From Thioclava arctica (GTDB lineage Bacteria > Pseudomonadota > Alphaproteobacteria > Rhodobacterales > Rhodobacteraceae): a DNA stretch of 64,000 nt. Shown here in pieces: positions 16,979-24,609 of this stretch. The notes under the pieces were generated by a model. That model was not told the DNA's origin. It saw only the letters and a list, made by a program, of their open reading frames with translations, and made no database searches. The stretch lies in assembly GCF_040892615.1 (NCBI RefSeq), contig NZ_JBFRYC010000002.1, positions 1 through 64,000 of the forward strand. Reading direction: 5' to 3'. Both the position numbers and the translations under genes were made by a program. Numbering within the stretch: the stretch's first letter is position 1; each line of letters opens with the position of its first letter.

Positions 16979-17650
16979 TTATTCAGCCCAATGAACGGTG
17001 GCGTTTTTCAACACGGCGCGCACCGGCGCCTGTGTTTCTGGAAGGGATTGCGCGGCCTCAATTGCGGCGCGCTTTTCCGCTCCTGTAATCAGAATATGGA
17101 TGTGCATCGCGTCACGCAAAACGGGCGCAGAGAGGGTGATGCGCGGCTCGCCCGCAGCCTCGGCGCGCATCGCCAATACGATTGGCGCATCGTCAGACAG
17201 CGCCTCTTCCAGCCGATCAGCGCCGGGAAACAGGCTGGCGGTGTGCATATCAGCGCCCATGCCCAGCAGCAGCACCGAGATCGGCAGATGCGGCGCGATG
17301 CCTGCGGCCAACTCATCCATCTTGTCTTCGGGGCGCGGAGCATCAGCATATAGCGGCACCAGTGTGGCCGCTGCGGCCCGCCCCGTCAAAAGCCGTTCGC
17401 GGATCAACCGGGTATTCGAGCGCGGTGAGTCCTCATCCACCCAACGCTCGTCATTGAGCAGCACCGCGACCTTGTCCCACTCGAGATCAATATCGCTGAG
17501 CGTGTCGAAAATCGGCCCCGGCGTTGTGCCCCCGGGAACCGAAAGCGTGGCGTGCCCGTCATTGCGGATCGCTTCGCGCAACTGGGTAGCGATGCGGTCA
17601 GCAAGGCCGATCATCATCATGTCGCGATCTGGGTAAGACTTGAAATTCAT
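16979..17650 (-). CDS. pgl: 6-phosphogluconolactonase (DevB/SOL type)
   Basis: Hydrolyses 6-phosphoglucono-1,5-lactone to 6-phosphogluconate; 223 residues. Motifs are SVPGGTTPGPIFDTL, LLNDERWVD and LLGMGADMHTASLFPG. In the last, Met stands where many relatives have Gly before the conserved His, a conservative family variant. Its start overlaps the zwf stop by four bases, so the lactonase is made in step with the dehydrogenase that supplies its substrate. Confidence 0.96.
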   Translation of the reverse strand: MNFKSYPDRDMMMIGLADRIATQLREAIRNDGHATLSVPGGTTPGPIFDTLSDIDLEWDKVAVLLNDERWVDEDSPRSNTRLIRERLLTGRAAAATLVPLYADAPRPEDKMDELAAGIAPHLPISVLLLGMGADMHTASLFPGADRLEEALSDDAPIVLAMRAEAAGEPRITLSAPVLRDAMHIHILITGAEKRAAIEAAQSLPETQAPVRAVLKNATVHWAE

Positions 17651-19101
17651 TCGCGAATCTCCCGCCAGCGACGGCCATCGCGATGCATCAACATCAGCGC
17701 ATCATCGGGCCCCGAGGTGCCGCTGTCATATGGTTGCGGGCGGTCACCGCGCGCCTCCCAACCCTCGATGATCGGGTCGGTCCAGGCCCAAGCGGCCTCG
17801 ACCTCATCGCCGCGCATGAACAAGGTCTGATTTCCCCGGATCACATCCATGATCAGCCGCTCATAAGCGTCGGTGATGTCCGCCTCTTCGCCCAGCGCCT
17901 CGGCAAAAGACATATCGAGCGGCACCTGCACAAGACGCATGCCCCCCGGCCCCGGCTCTTTGATCATCATCTTGAGGTTCATGCCCTCATTGGGTTGCAA
18001 CCGGATCACCAGCACGTTTTCGCGCCAATCGCCCTCGGCCTCGTCAAAGATTGAATGCGGCGGCTCTTTGAAGGTGATCGCGATTTCCGAGGTGCGCGCG
18101 CGCAACCTTTTGCCCGTACGCAGATAAAACGGCGTGCCCGTCCAGCGCCAGTTCGCGATATGACATTTCAGCGCGATATAACTTTCGGTTTTCGACTCCG
18201 GGTCTTCGCTATCGGCCAGATAGCCCGGCTCATCCCCCTTGGCGAGGTATTGCCCGCGCACCATGTCATTGGGCGCAACCGATTGCAGCGCACGGATTAC
18301 CTTGAGCTTTTCATCGCGCACCGCGTCAGGGTCAAAGTGATAGGGCGGCTCCATCGCGATCAGACACAACAGCTGCATCATGTGGTTTTGCACCATGTCG
18401 CGCATCGCGCCCGACTTGTCATAATACGACCCTCGGCCGCCCACTCCGACCGTTTCGGCCACTGTTATTTGCACATGATCAACATATTGCGCATTCCACA
18501 GGGGTTCGAAAAGGATGTTGGCAAAGCGCACCGCCATCAGGTTTTGAACCGTCTCTTTGCCCAGATAATGGTCGATGCGATAGATTTGCGTCTCATCGAA
18601 ATGGTCCGCCAGCGCCTTATTCAGCGCCTTCGCCGAGGTCAGGTCACGGCCAAAGGGTTTCTCGACTACGATGCGGGCATCCGGGCCAGCGATGCCGCGC
18701 TTGTGCAAGCGTTCGGCCAGATCGCCAAACAGCGAGGGCGCCACGGAAAAGTAAAATGCGTTAATCACATCGGGGCGCACCTTGGCCTTAAGATCGTCCC
18801 AGCCGCCCTCGCCCTTGGCGTCGATCACGACGTAATCGAGCATCGCGAGGAACTCTGCGACCGACTCGGGCACGATTTTCGCGGGATTGACGTGCTCTTC
18901 GATCGCGCCGCGCACCTGAGCGCGAAACGCTTCGGCATCCATATCAGAGCGGGCCGCGCCGATGATCTGCGAGCCTTGCGGAATTTGGCCGGCCAGCACG
19001 CGCCGGTAAAGCCCCGGCAGAATCTTGCGATTGGCCAAATCACCTGTGGCCCCGAAAATCACCAGATCAAATTCATCGACAGGAATGACGCGCGAAACCA
19101 T
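17647..19101 (-). CDS. zwf: Glucose-6-phosphate 1-dehydrogenase
   Basis: Oxidises glucose 6-phosphate to the lactone with NAD(P)+, first step of the Entner-Doudoroff and oxidative pentose phosphate routes; 484 residues. The N-terminal Rossmann motif FGATGDLANRKILP and the active-site signature RIDHYLGKETVQN are present. I start at MVSRVIP because GGAG lies six bases before it; an upstream in-frame ATG (19113) lacks a good ribosome binding site. It heads the zwf-pgl-pgi operon. A perfect palindrome, GTTAGCGCTAAC, sits just upstream, the same element as before edd. Confidence 0.97.
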   Translation of the reverse strand: MVSRVIPVDEFDLVIFGATGDLANRKILPGLYRRVLAGQIPQGSQIIGAARSDMDAEAFRAQVRGAIEEHVNPAKIVPESVAEFLAMLDYVVIDAKGEGGWDDLKAKVRPDVINAFYFSVAPSLFGDLAERLHKRGIAGPDARIVVEKPFGRDLTSAKALNKALADHFDETQIYRIDHYLGKETVQNLMAVRFANILFEPLWNAQYVDHVQITVAETVGVGGRGSYYDKSGAMRDMVQNHMMQLLCLIAMEPPYHFDPDAVRDEKLKVIRALQSVAPNDMVRGQYLAKGDEPGYLADSEDPESKTESYIALKCHIANWRWTGTPFYLRTGKRLRARTSEIAITFKEPPHSIFDEAEGDWRENVLVIRLQPNEGMNLKMMIKEPGPGGMRLVQVPLDMSFAEALGEEADITDAYERLIMDVIRGNQTLFMRGDEVEAAWAWTDPIIEGWEARGDRPQPYDSGTSGPDDALMLMHRDGRRWREIRE

Positions 19102-19124
19102 GGGGTGCTCCATTCTTAGGGTCT

Positions 19125-19136
19125 GTTAGCGCTAAC
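19125..19136. promoter_or_regulatory. LacI-family operator before zwf (likely CceR site)
   Basis: GTTAGCGCTAAC is a perfect 12-bp palindrome with the central CG typical of LacI-family sites, about 24 bases before the zwf start. The same sequence, with the same flanking T and G, occurs before edd. In R. sphaeroides the LacI-family regulator CceR controls these Entner-Doudoroff operons through a site of this form. The regulator gene is not in the window. Confidence 0.75.
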
Positions 19137-19207
19137 GACCCACTTCTAGTCGCCTTCGACCCCGAAGTCTAGCATTGCCCGAAATCAAGGCAAAGGCTTA
19201 GCGGGTC

Positions 19208-19708
19208 TTAGCGCTCGCAAGCGGTTAAAAAAGCGACAAGGGCCTCGATATTTGGTGCAACTTCCTGTGCGAACCCTTCGGAGAAGCGCGCAAAATCGGC
19301 GCGGGTCTCGGGCGGGACAGACAAGATCACCGGCACATTCGCCGCAATCGCCTGCGCAATCAAATCGCGGCAACCGCGCCCTGCAGCCTCTTGCTTGCCG
19401 AATTTGTTAAACAGCGCGACCGTGCCCGCAGGCGCATCGCTCAGGCTGCGCGCCACCTGCGCGACCACCAGTTCAAGCGCCCCGGCATCAAGCGCACAGG
19501 CATTCGCACCACGCCCCAGATCTTGGGAAATTTCATGAATGCTGCCCTCGGGAAGCAGGCGCAGATGCATTTCGCACTCAGAGCGCTGCGCACGCTCGGC
19601 ACGCACCATACCAATCACGCCTCGCCCCTCGGCCAAAAGCCGGTCGGCAAGGGCTGCGATCAGCCGATCGGCCTCGCCCCGAACTGAGCAGGTGATAAAT
19701 CCAAGCAT
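19208..19708 (-). CDS. DUF2478 family protein (predicted nucleotide-binding)
   Basis: A 166-residue soluble protein with the layout of DUF2478: an N-terminal strand and helix (MLGFITCSVRGEADRLIAAL), a central acidic loop, then LFNKFGKQEAAGRGCRDLI and IPVILSV-like segments (NVPVILSVPPETRADF). Members are often found near molybdenum uptake genes, but no such genes are here. Function is not known. Confidence 0.7.
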   Translation of the reverse strand: MLGFITCSVRGEADRLIAALADRLLAEGRGVIGMVRAERAQRSECEMHLRLLPEGSIHEISQDLGRGANACALDAGALELVVAQVARSLSDAPAGTVALFNKFGKQEAAGRGCRDLIAQAIAANVPVILSVPPETRADFARFSEGFAQEVAPNIEALVAFLTACER

Positions 19709-19770
19709 AGGCTGTATTTGGCGAGGCTTCGTGGAACCGTCAAGCCTTGGCGTGTTTGGCGCGCGCGGGA

Positions 19771-19804
19771 GCCTCCGGCGGGAGTATTTTGCGCTAGATG
19801 AAAA
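19771..19804 (+). repeat. Dispersed gene-end repeat, copy 1
   Basis: GCCTCCGGCGGGAGTATTTT, then seven bases and AGATGAAAA. Related copies lie at 23551, 23596, 27437 and 56682. This copy directly abuts the stop codon of the PIN-domain gene. CTCC-GGCG-GGAG can fold into a small hairpin followed by TATTTT. Confidence 0.85.
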
Positions 19805-20347
19805 TCAATCCGCCAGGGCCTTGCCAAACCGTGGCAGGCGCGCGCGTTTCATCAGGGCGCGGATCGGTTGCGGGGTGCCCGAAAGGCGTTCAGCCTGCGC
19901 GCGCACGGTTTCGGTCAAAGCGCGCATCTGCTCGGGATGCTCGGACAAAAGCTGCCACAAAAAACCGTCAGGATCGCGCCGCTCAAGCCCCTCGCCCGCC
20001 AAGGTGCCACGCGGGAAATCGGCCCTGTTCGAAGTCACGATCGCATCTGCATGACCCGCGATTGCCACCGCCAGAACGTGAATGTCGTTTTCATCCGGCA
20101 GGTGCAGGCGCGATTCCAACCCCGGTTGGGCGACGATCTCTGCCTTGGGGAACTCTGCGCGCAGCAACGCAATTTCACCGCGCGCGAAGGCTTCATCAAC
20201 CGGGTTGCGCCGGGCGGCGGCGCGGGCCCATTCCTCAAGGATGCGCGCCGACCACAACGGGCGATAGAGCCCCGCGCGCGCCGCGCCGATCAGAATTTCG
20301 CGCAGCACGGTTGGGTAAAGGACGCAGGCGTCGAGGACCGCCCTCAT
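19805..20347 (-). CDS. PIN-domain protein coupled to an rRNA methyltransferase
   Basis: A 180-residue PIN-type (PIN_3-like) putative ribonuclease. It begins MRAVLDACVLYPTVLRE with the first acidic residue at D6, has the second cluster in LPDENDIHVLAVA, and then IVTSNRADFP. I chose the ATG overlapping the stop of the methyltransferase gene (ATGA); upstream in-frame sequence is that gene in another frame. No antitoxin gene is adjacent, so it is not an obvious toxin-antitoxin pair. Coupling to an rRNA-modifying enzyme hints at an RNA-related role, but that is inference. Confidence 0.72.
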   Translation of the reverse strand: MRAVLDACVLYPTVLREILIGAARAGLYRPLWSARILEEWARAAARRNPVDEAFARGEIALLRAEFPKAEIVAQPGLESRLHLPDENDIHVLAVAIAGHADAIVTSNRADFPRGTLAGEGLERRDPDGFLWQLLSEHPEQMRALTETVRAQAERLSGTPQPIRALMKRARLPRFGKALAD

Positions 20348-21540
20348 CCGTCGAGCCGGTAGAACAGGGCCTTCAGATAGCCCGATTCGGCAAGTTGCGG
20401 CTGCATCGGGTGATCGGCCCCGGCAAATCCGGTATGGATCAGCTGGCCCGAGCGCTCTGCCTTGCCGATACCCCGCGTGCAGGATGAGCGAAACTGCGCC
20501 AGATCGGCCGCGTGCGAGCACGAACACAGCACCAAATAGCCCCCCGGCGCAACCAAAGGTGCTGCCAGTCGCGCAACGCGTTCATAGGCGCGCAGCCCTG
20601 AATGCAGGGCCGATTTGGCAGGGGCGAAGGCGGGCGGATCGCAGATCACCAGATCAAATTGCGCGCCCTCGGCGCCCAGTGCTTCGAGTTGATCGAACGC
20701 GTCACCCTTACGGATGGTGAATCGATCAGAGGCGCCCATCAAATCCGCGCCCTTTTGTGCCAGAGCCAGCGCGGGGGCCGAACTGTCAACGGCCAGCGCC
20801 AGCGACGCCCCACCTGCCAAAGCCGCCAGCGCGAAGCCACCGACATGGGTGAACACATCCAGCACGCGCGCATCTTTCGCAAGCCGTGCCGCAAAGGCGT
20901 GGTTGGGACGCTGATCGTAGAACAGCCCCGTTTTTTGCCCGCCCAGCAGATCGGCCAGATAGGTCGCGCCATTCATCGGCACTTCAATCGGTGCCTCCAG
21001 CGATCCGCGCAACAGCAGGGTTTCTTCGCTCAATCCCTCAAGGGTGCGTGCGCGCCCCGAGGCATTCTTAAGCACATTCGTGACACCCGTGACATCACAC
21101 AGCGCGGCGGCGAGATCGTCGATCATCACCTCGGACCATGCGGCATTGGGCTGAATAACAGCCGCATCGCCAAATCGGTCGATGATCACGCCGGGCAGCC
21201 CATCGGCCTCGGCATGCACTAGCCGGTAAAACGGCTGATCAAACAGGCGCGCACGCATCGCCAAGGCTCGCTCCAGCCGCGCCGCGATCCACGCACGATC
21301 GATCTGCGCCTCGGGGTCGCGATCCAGCATCCGCGCAATGATCTTGGAGTTCGGATTGACCGTCACCGTCCCTAACGGCACACGTTCCGCATCTTCGAGC
21401 GTGGCAATCGTGCCGGGCACAATCGCCTTGGTGCGCCGGTCCACGACCAGCTCATCGGCAAAGACCCAAGGGAAACCATGGCGGATCGCACGGACCTCGG
21501 CCTTGGGGCGCAAACGGATGACGGGGCGGGGATCGGTCAT
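20344..21540 (-). CDS. Class I SAM-dependent 23S rRNA (cytosine-5) methyltransferase, RlmI-like
   Basis: A 398-residue member of the RlmI/RlmK group. It has an N-terminal PUA-like RNA-binding region (HGFPWVFADEL), a middle RFGDAAVIQ segment, SAM-binding motif VLDVFTHVGGFALAAL, and the catalytic-loop motif VICDPPAF followed by a cysteine-containing LVLCSCSH. It probably methylates a cytosine of 23S rRNA in the ribosome. It is the first gene of a two-gene unit with the PIN protein and is divergent from edd, with the edd operator between them. Confidence 0.87.
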   Translation of the reverse strand: MTDPRPVIRLRPKAEVRAIRHGFPWVFADELVVDRRTKAIVPGTIATLEDAERVPLGTVTVNPNSKIIARMLDRDPEAQIDRAWIAARLERALAMRARLFDQPFYRLVHAEADGLPGVIIDRFGDAAVIQPNAAWSEVMIDDLAAALCDVTGVTNVLKNASGRARTLEGLSEETLLLRGSLEAPIEVPMNGATYLADLLGGQKTGLFYDQRPNHAFAARLAKDARVLDVFTHVGGFALAALAGGASLALAVDSSAPALALAQKGADLMGASDRFTIRKGDAFDQLEALGAEGAQFDLVICDPPAFAPAKSALHSGLRAYERVARLAAPLVAPGGYLVLCSCSHAADLAQFRSSCTRGIGKAERSGQLIHTGFAGADHPMQPQLAESGYLKALFYRLDG

Positions 21541-21655
21541 GGGAACTCCTTCACTACACGCGCCTCTCTACCCCCTTGCGCTTTGGCGCGAAAGGCTGAT
21601 CCTTGTGAAAGCGCCAGCACGCCTCAAAGGAAACTTTCTGTGTGTGGGTTGCGCT

Positions 21656-21667
21656 GTTAGCGCTAAC
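21656..21667. promoter_or_regulatory. LacI-family operator before edd (likely CceR site)
   Basis: Second copy of GTTAGCGCTAAC, again flanked as T...G, 69 bases before the edd start and in the divergent region with the rRNA methyltransferase gene. The match to the zwf copy is exact over 14 bases, which links the two Entner-Doudoroff operons in one regulon. Confidence 0.75.
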
Positions 21668-21736
21668 GGCATAAAATGCCCCCAAACCGGCGGCCCGGCC
21701 GCCTAACGCAATTGCCAGCTTGGAAAGGGCCCGCCC

Positions 21737-23542
21737 ATGTCGCTCAATTCCACCATCGCCCGAGTCACCGACCGGATTCGTGCCCGCTCTGAGGGGCCGC
21801 GCACTGATTATCTCGCGCGCATCAAGGCCGCCGGTGATGCCGGGCCCTCGCGCGCCCATCTGTCTTGCGGCAATCAGGCCCATGCCTATGCCGCGATGGG
21901 ACAGGATAAAGACGCGCTGGCAGCGGCGCGCGCGCCCAATGTCGGCATCGTCACGGCCTATAATGACATGCTGTCCGCCCACCAGCCTTATGAAAACTAC
22001 CCGCAGCTGATCAAAGCCGCGCTGCGCGAGATCGGCGCTACGGCGCAGGTCGCGGGCGGCGTTCCGGCGATGTGCGATGGTGTCACCCAAGGCCAGCCGG
22101 GCATGGAGTTGTCGCTGTTTTCGCGCGACGTGATCGCGATGGCCGCGGCAGTGTCGCTTAGCCACAACACCTTTGACGCCGCGATTTACATGGGCGTGTG
22201 CGACAAGATCGTGCCGGGGCTGGTGATGGCGGCGGCGACCTTTGGTCATATCCCGGCGGTGTTTTTGCCCGCAGGCCCGATGACCACCGGCCTGCCCAAT
22301 GACGAAAAGGCCAAGGTCCGTCAGCAATTCGCCACCGGCGAGGTCGGTCGCGACAAATTGATGGCGGCCGAGATGGCCTCCTATCATGGTCCCGGCACCT
22401 GCACCTTCTACGGCACGGCCAATACCAACCAGATGCTGATGGAATTCATGGGCCTGCACCTGCCCGGCAGCTCGTTTGTGAACCCCAACACCCCCCTGCG
22501 CGAGGCGCTGACCGTAGCGGGTGCCAAACGCGCCGCCGAAATCACAGCGCTTGGCAATGACTACCGTCCTGCTGGCGAGATTCTCGATGAGAAAGCCTTT
22601 GTGAACGGGCTGGTTGGGCTGATGGCGACGGGTGGCTCCACCAACCACATCCTGCACCTGCCCGCGATGGCGCGTGCGGCCGGGATCATCCTTGATCTGG
22701 CCGATTTTGACGAGGTCAGCTCGGTCACGCCGCTGATGGCCAAGGTCTATCCCAACGGGCTGGCCGATGTGAACCATTTCCACGCTGCGGGCGGTCTGCA
22801 ATTCATGATCCGCCACCTGCTCGACGCTGGCCTATTGCACAAGGACGCGAAAACCGTCTCTGGCGAGGGGATGGCGCACTACATCCAAGAGCCCAAAATC
22901 ACCCCCGAAGGTCTGACCTGGGTCGATGGCCCGGTGGACAGCCAAAACGAGAAAGTGCTGCGCAAAACCGCCGATCCGTTTCAGAAAACCGGCGGTCTCA
23001 AGCAGCTCGACGGCAATCTCGGGCGCGGCGTGATCAAGCTGTCCGCTGTCGCCGAAGAGCGTCGCCATATCGAGGCCCCCGTGCGGGTCTTCCACGATCA
23101 GGACGATGTGAAAGAAGCCTTCAAACGAGGCGAATTCACGCAAGACACCATCGTCGTTGTGCGTTTTCAGGGCCCCAAGGCCAATGGCATGCCCGAATTG
23201 CACTCGCTCACCCCGACCCTGTCGGTGCTGCAAGATCGCGGCCTCAAGGTCGCACTGGTCACCGATGGCCGTATGTCAGGTGCAAGCGGCAAAGTGCCCG
23301 CCGCGATCCATGTCAGCCCCGAGGCGGCCGATGGTGGCCCCTTGGCCAAGCTGCAAGACGGCGACGTCGTGCGCCTCGACGCGCTTTCAGGCGAATTGAC
23401 CTGCCTGACCGAAGGGTTCGCCGAGCGTGCCCCCGTACAACCCGACCTAAGCGCCAACCAGTTTGGACTGGGGCGCGAGCTGTTCGGCGCCTTCCGCACC
23501 CATGTCGGCCCATCTACCGAGGGTGCCTCCGTGGTGCTTTGA
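21737..23542 (+). CDS. edd: Phosphogluconate dehydratase
   Basis: Dehydrates 6-phosphogluconate to 2-keto-3-deoxy-6-phosphogluconate, the defining Entner-Doudoroff step; 601 residues, normal length. It belongs to the IlvD/Edd iron-sulfur dehydratase family. The conserved cysteine segments are HLSCGNQAHAY, AMCDGVTQGQPGMELS and MGVCDKIVPGL, and the C-terminal TDGRMSGASGKVP segment is intact. It is followed by eda after an inverted pair of gene-end repeats. Expression is probably controlled by the palindrome at 21656. Confidence 0.97.
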   Translation: MSLNSTIARVTDRIRARSEGPRTDYLARIKAAGDAGPSRAHLSCGNQAHAYAAMGQDKDALAAARAPNVGIVTAYNDMLSAHQPYENYPQLIKAALREIGATAQVAGGVPAMCDGVTQGQPGMELSLFSRDVIAMAAAVSLSHNTFDAAIYMGVCDKIVPGLVMAAATFGHIPAVFLPAGPMTTGLPNDEKAKVRQQFATGEVGRDKLMAAEMASYHGPGTCTFYGTANTNQMLMEFMGLHLPGSSFVNPNTPLREALTVAGAKRAAEITALGNDYRPAGEILDEKAFVNGLVGLMATGGSTNHILHLPAMARAAGIILDLADFDEVSSVTPLMAKVYPNGLADVNHFHAAGGLQFMIRHLLDAGLLHKDAKTVSGEGMAHYIQEPKITPEGLTWVDGPVDSQNEKVLRKTADPFQKTGGLKQLDGNLGRGVIKLSAVAEERRHIEAPVRVFHDQDDVKEAFKRGEFTQDTIVVVRFQGPKANGMPELHSLTPTLSVLQDRGLKVALVTDGRMSGASGKVPAAIHVSPEAADGGPLAKLQDGDVVRLDALSGELTCLTEGFAERAPVQPDLSANQFGLGRELFGAFRTHVGPSTEGASVVL

Positions 23543-23550
23543 TTTTTTTT

Positions 23551-23630
23551 GCCTCCGGCGGGAGTATTTCTTGCTAGATGAAACACGCCTCCTTCTTTCA
23601 TCTAGCCTCAAATACTCCCCCGCCGGAGGC
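23551..23630. repeat. Inverted pair of dispersed gene-end repeats (copies 2 and 3)
   Basis: Copy 2 (23551-23583, plus orientation) and copy 3 (23596-23630, minus orientation) face each other across about 12 bases between edd and eda. Together they can form a long hairpin: the AGATGAAA of copy 2 pairs with the TTTCATCT of copy 3, and the outer GCCTCCGGCGGGAGTATTT arms pair as well. It begins eight bases past the edd stop after a run of T. It may tune read-through from edd into eda. Confidence 0.85.
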
Positions 23631-23677
23631 GTTCTGCATCTTCCGCCTACGCGGCGGCCTGAGACTGGAGACCCAAA

Positions 23678-24319
23678 ATGACGCCCCAAGACCAATCCAA
23701 AGCCGCCCGCAAGGTGTGTGAACTCGCGCCGATCGTGCCCGTCATCGTGGTGCGCGACGTGGCCGATGCCGTCCCTCTCGCCAAAGCGCTGATCGCAGGC
23801 GGCTTGCCCGCGCTCGAGGTGACCTTGCGCACGCCCTGCGCGCTCGATGCGATCCGCGCGATGGCCGATATCGAGGGCGGCATGGTCGGCGCGGGCACCT
23901 TGCTGACCCCTGCCGATGTGAAAGCCGCCAAGGCGGCGGGCGCGAAATTCGGCGTCTCGCCGGGCGCTACTGAGCGCTTGGTGAAAGCCTGCGAGGATGA
24001 AGGCTTGCCACTATTGCCCGGAGCGGCCACCGCATCCGAGGTGATGAAGCTCTATGAATTGGGCTATGACGTGCTGAAATTCTTCCCTGCCGAGGCCTCT
24101 GGCGGCGCGCCTGCGATCAAGGCGATCGGAGCGCCGATCCCGCAGGTGTCGTTCTGCCCGACTGGCGGCGTCAGCCTTAAGAACGCCAACGATTACCTCA
24201 GCCTGCCGAACGTTCTTTGTGCAGGCGGATCATGGGTTGCGCCCGACTCCATGGTGCAATCGGGCGATTGGGCGGGCATTGAAACGCTGGCCCGCGAGGC
24301 CGCAGCTCTGCCGCGATAA
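23678..24319 (+). CDS. eda: 2-keto-3-deoxy-6-phosphogluconate aldolase
   Basis: Splits 2-keto-3-deoxy-6-phosphogluconate into pyruvate and glyceraldehyde 3-phosphate; 213 residues. The catalytic Glu is in ALEVTLRTP, the phosphate-binding and glycine region in GAGTLL, and the Schiff-base Lys in YDVLKFFPAE. GGAG lies before the ATG. It completes the pathway begun by zwf, pgl and edd in this window. Confidence 0.97.
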   Translation: MTPQDQSKAARKVCELAPIVPVIVVRDVADAVPLAKALIAGGLPALEVTLRTPCALDAIRAMADIEGGMVGAGTLLTPADVKAAKAAGAKFGVSPGATERLVKACEDEGLPLLPGAATASEVMKLYELGYDVLKFFPAEASGGAPAIKAIGAPIPQVSFCPTGGVSLKNANDYLSLPNVLCAGGSWVAPDSMVQSGDWAGIETLAREAAALPR

Positions 24320-24327
24320 ACGCCACG

Positions 24328-24609
24328 CTAAAGCCTGCGCCCGCGCCAGCCCCCGCGGCGCGCGGGCGTCTCGCCAGCGCGGCTCAGCCCCTCGGCCAGA
24401 ACCACGCTCATCGGGTGATCTTGGGGGGCGTTATAGGCCAGTAAAACGGTGCGGATCGCCTCTTGGTCATCCGAATTCACCGGCAGGCTCAATGCCCAAT
24501 CCATGAAAATCGAGCGGCATTCGTCTAGCGAAATCCCTTCAATTTGATAGCTTTCGCGGATCAACCCCTTGGGATCGGCCTGCGTGATATCCATCAGTTT
24601 GCGCGCCAT
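24328..24609 (-). CDS. Small conserved hypothetical protein downstream of glnE
   Basis: A 93-residue soluble protein, mostly helical, ending in an Arg/Gly-rich tail (RRGGWRGRR). Its ATG immediately follows the glnE stop (TAAATG), so it is cotranscribed and likely coupled. I do not recognise the family. The segment DECRSIFMDWALSLP suggests a small helical adaptor. Tail-to-tail with eda, with only eight bases between. Confidence 0.6.
   Translation of the reverse strand: MARKLMDITQADPKGLIRESYQIEGISLDECRSIFMDWALSLPVNSDDQEAIRTVLLAYNAPQDHPMSVVLAEGLSRAGETPARRGGWRGRRL

Noticed and set aside
19805..20347. Toxin-antitoxin pair with the PIN protein
   Set aside because: No small antitoxin-like gene is adjacent; the upstream partner is an rRNA methyltransferase.
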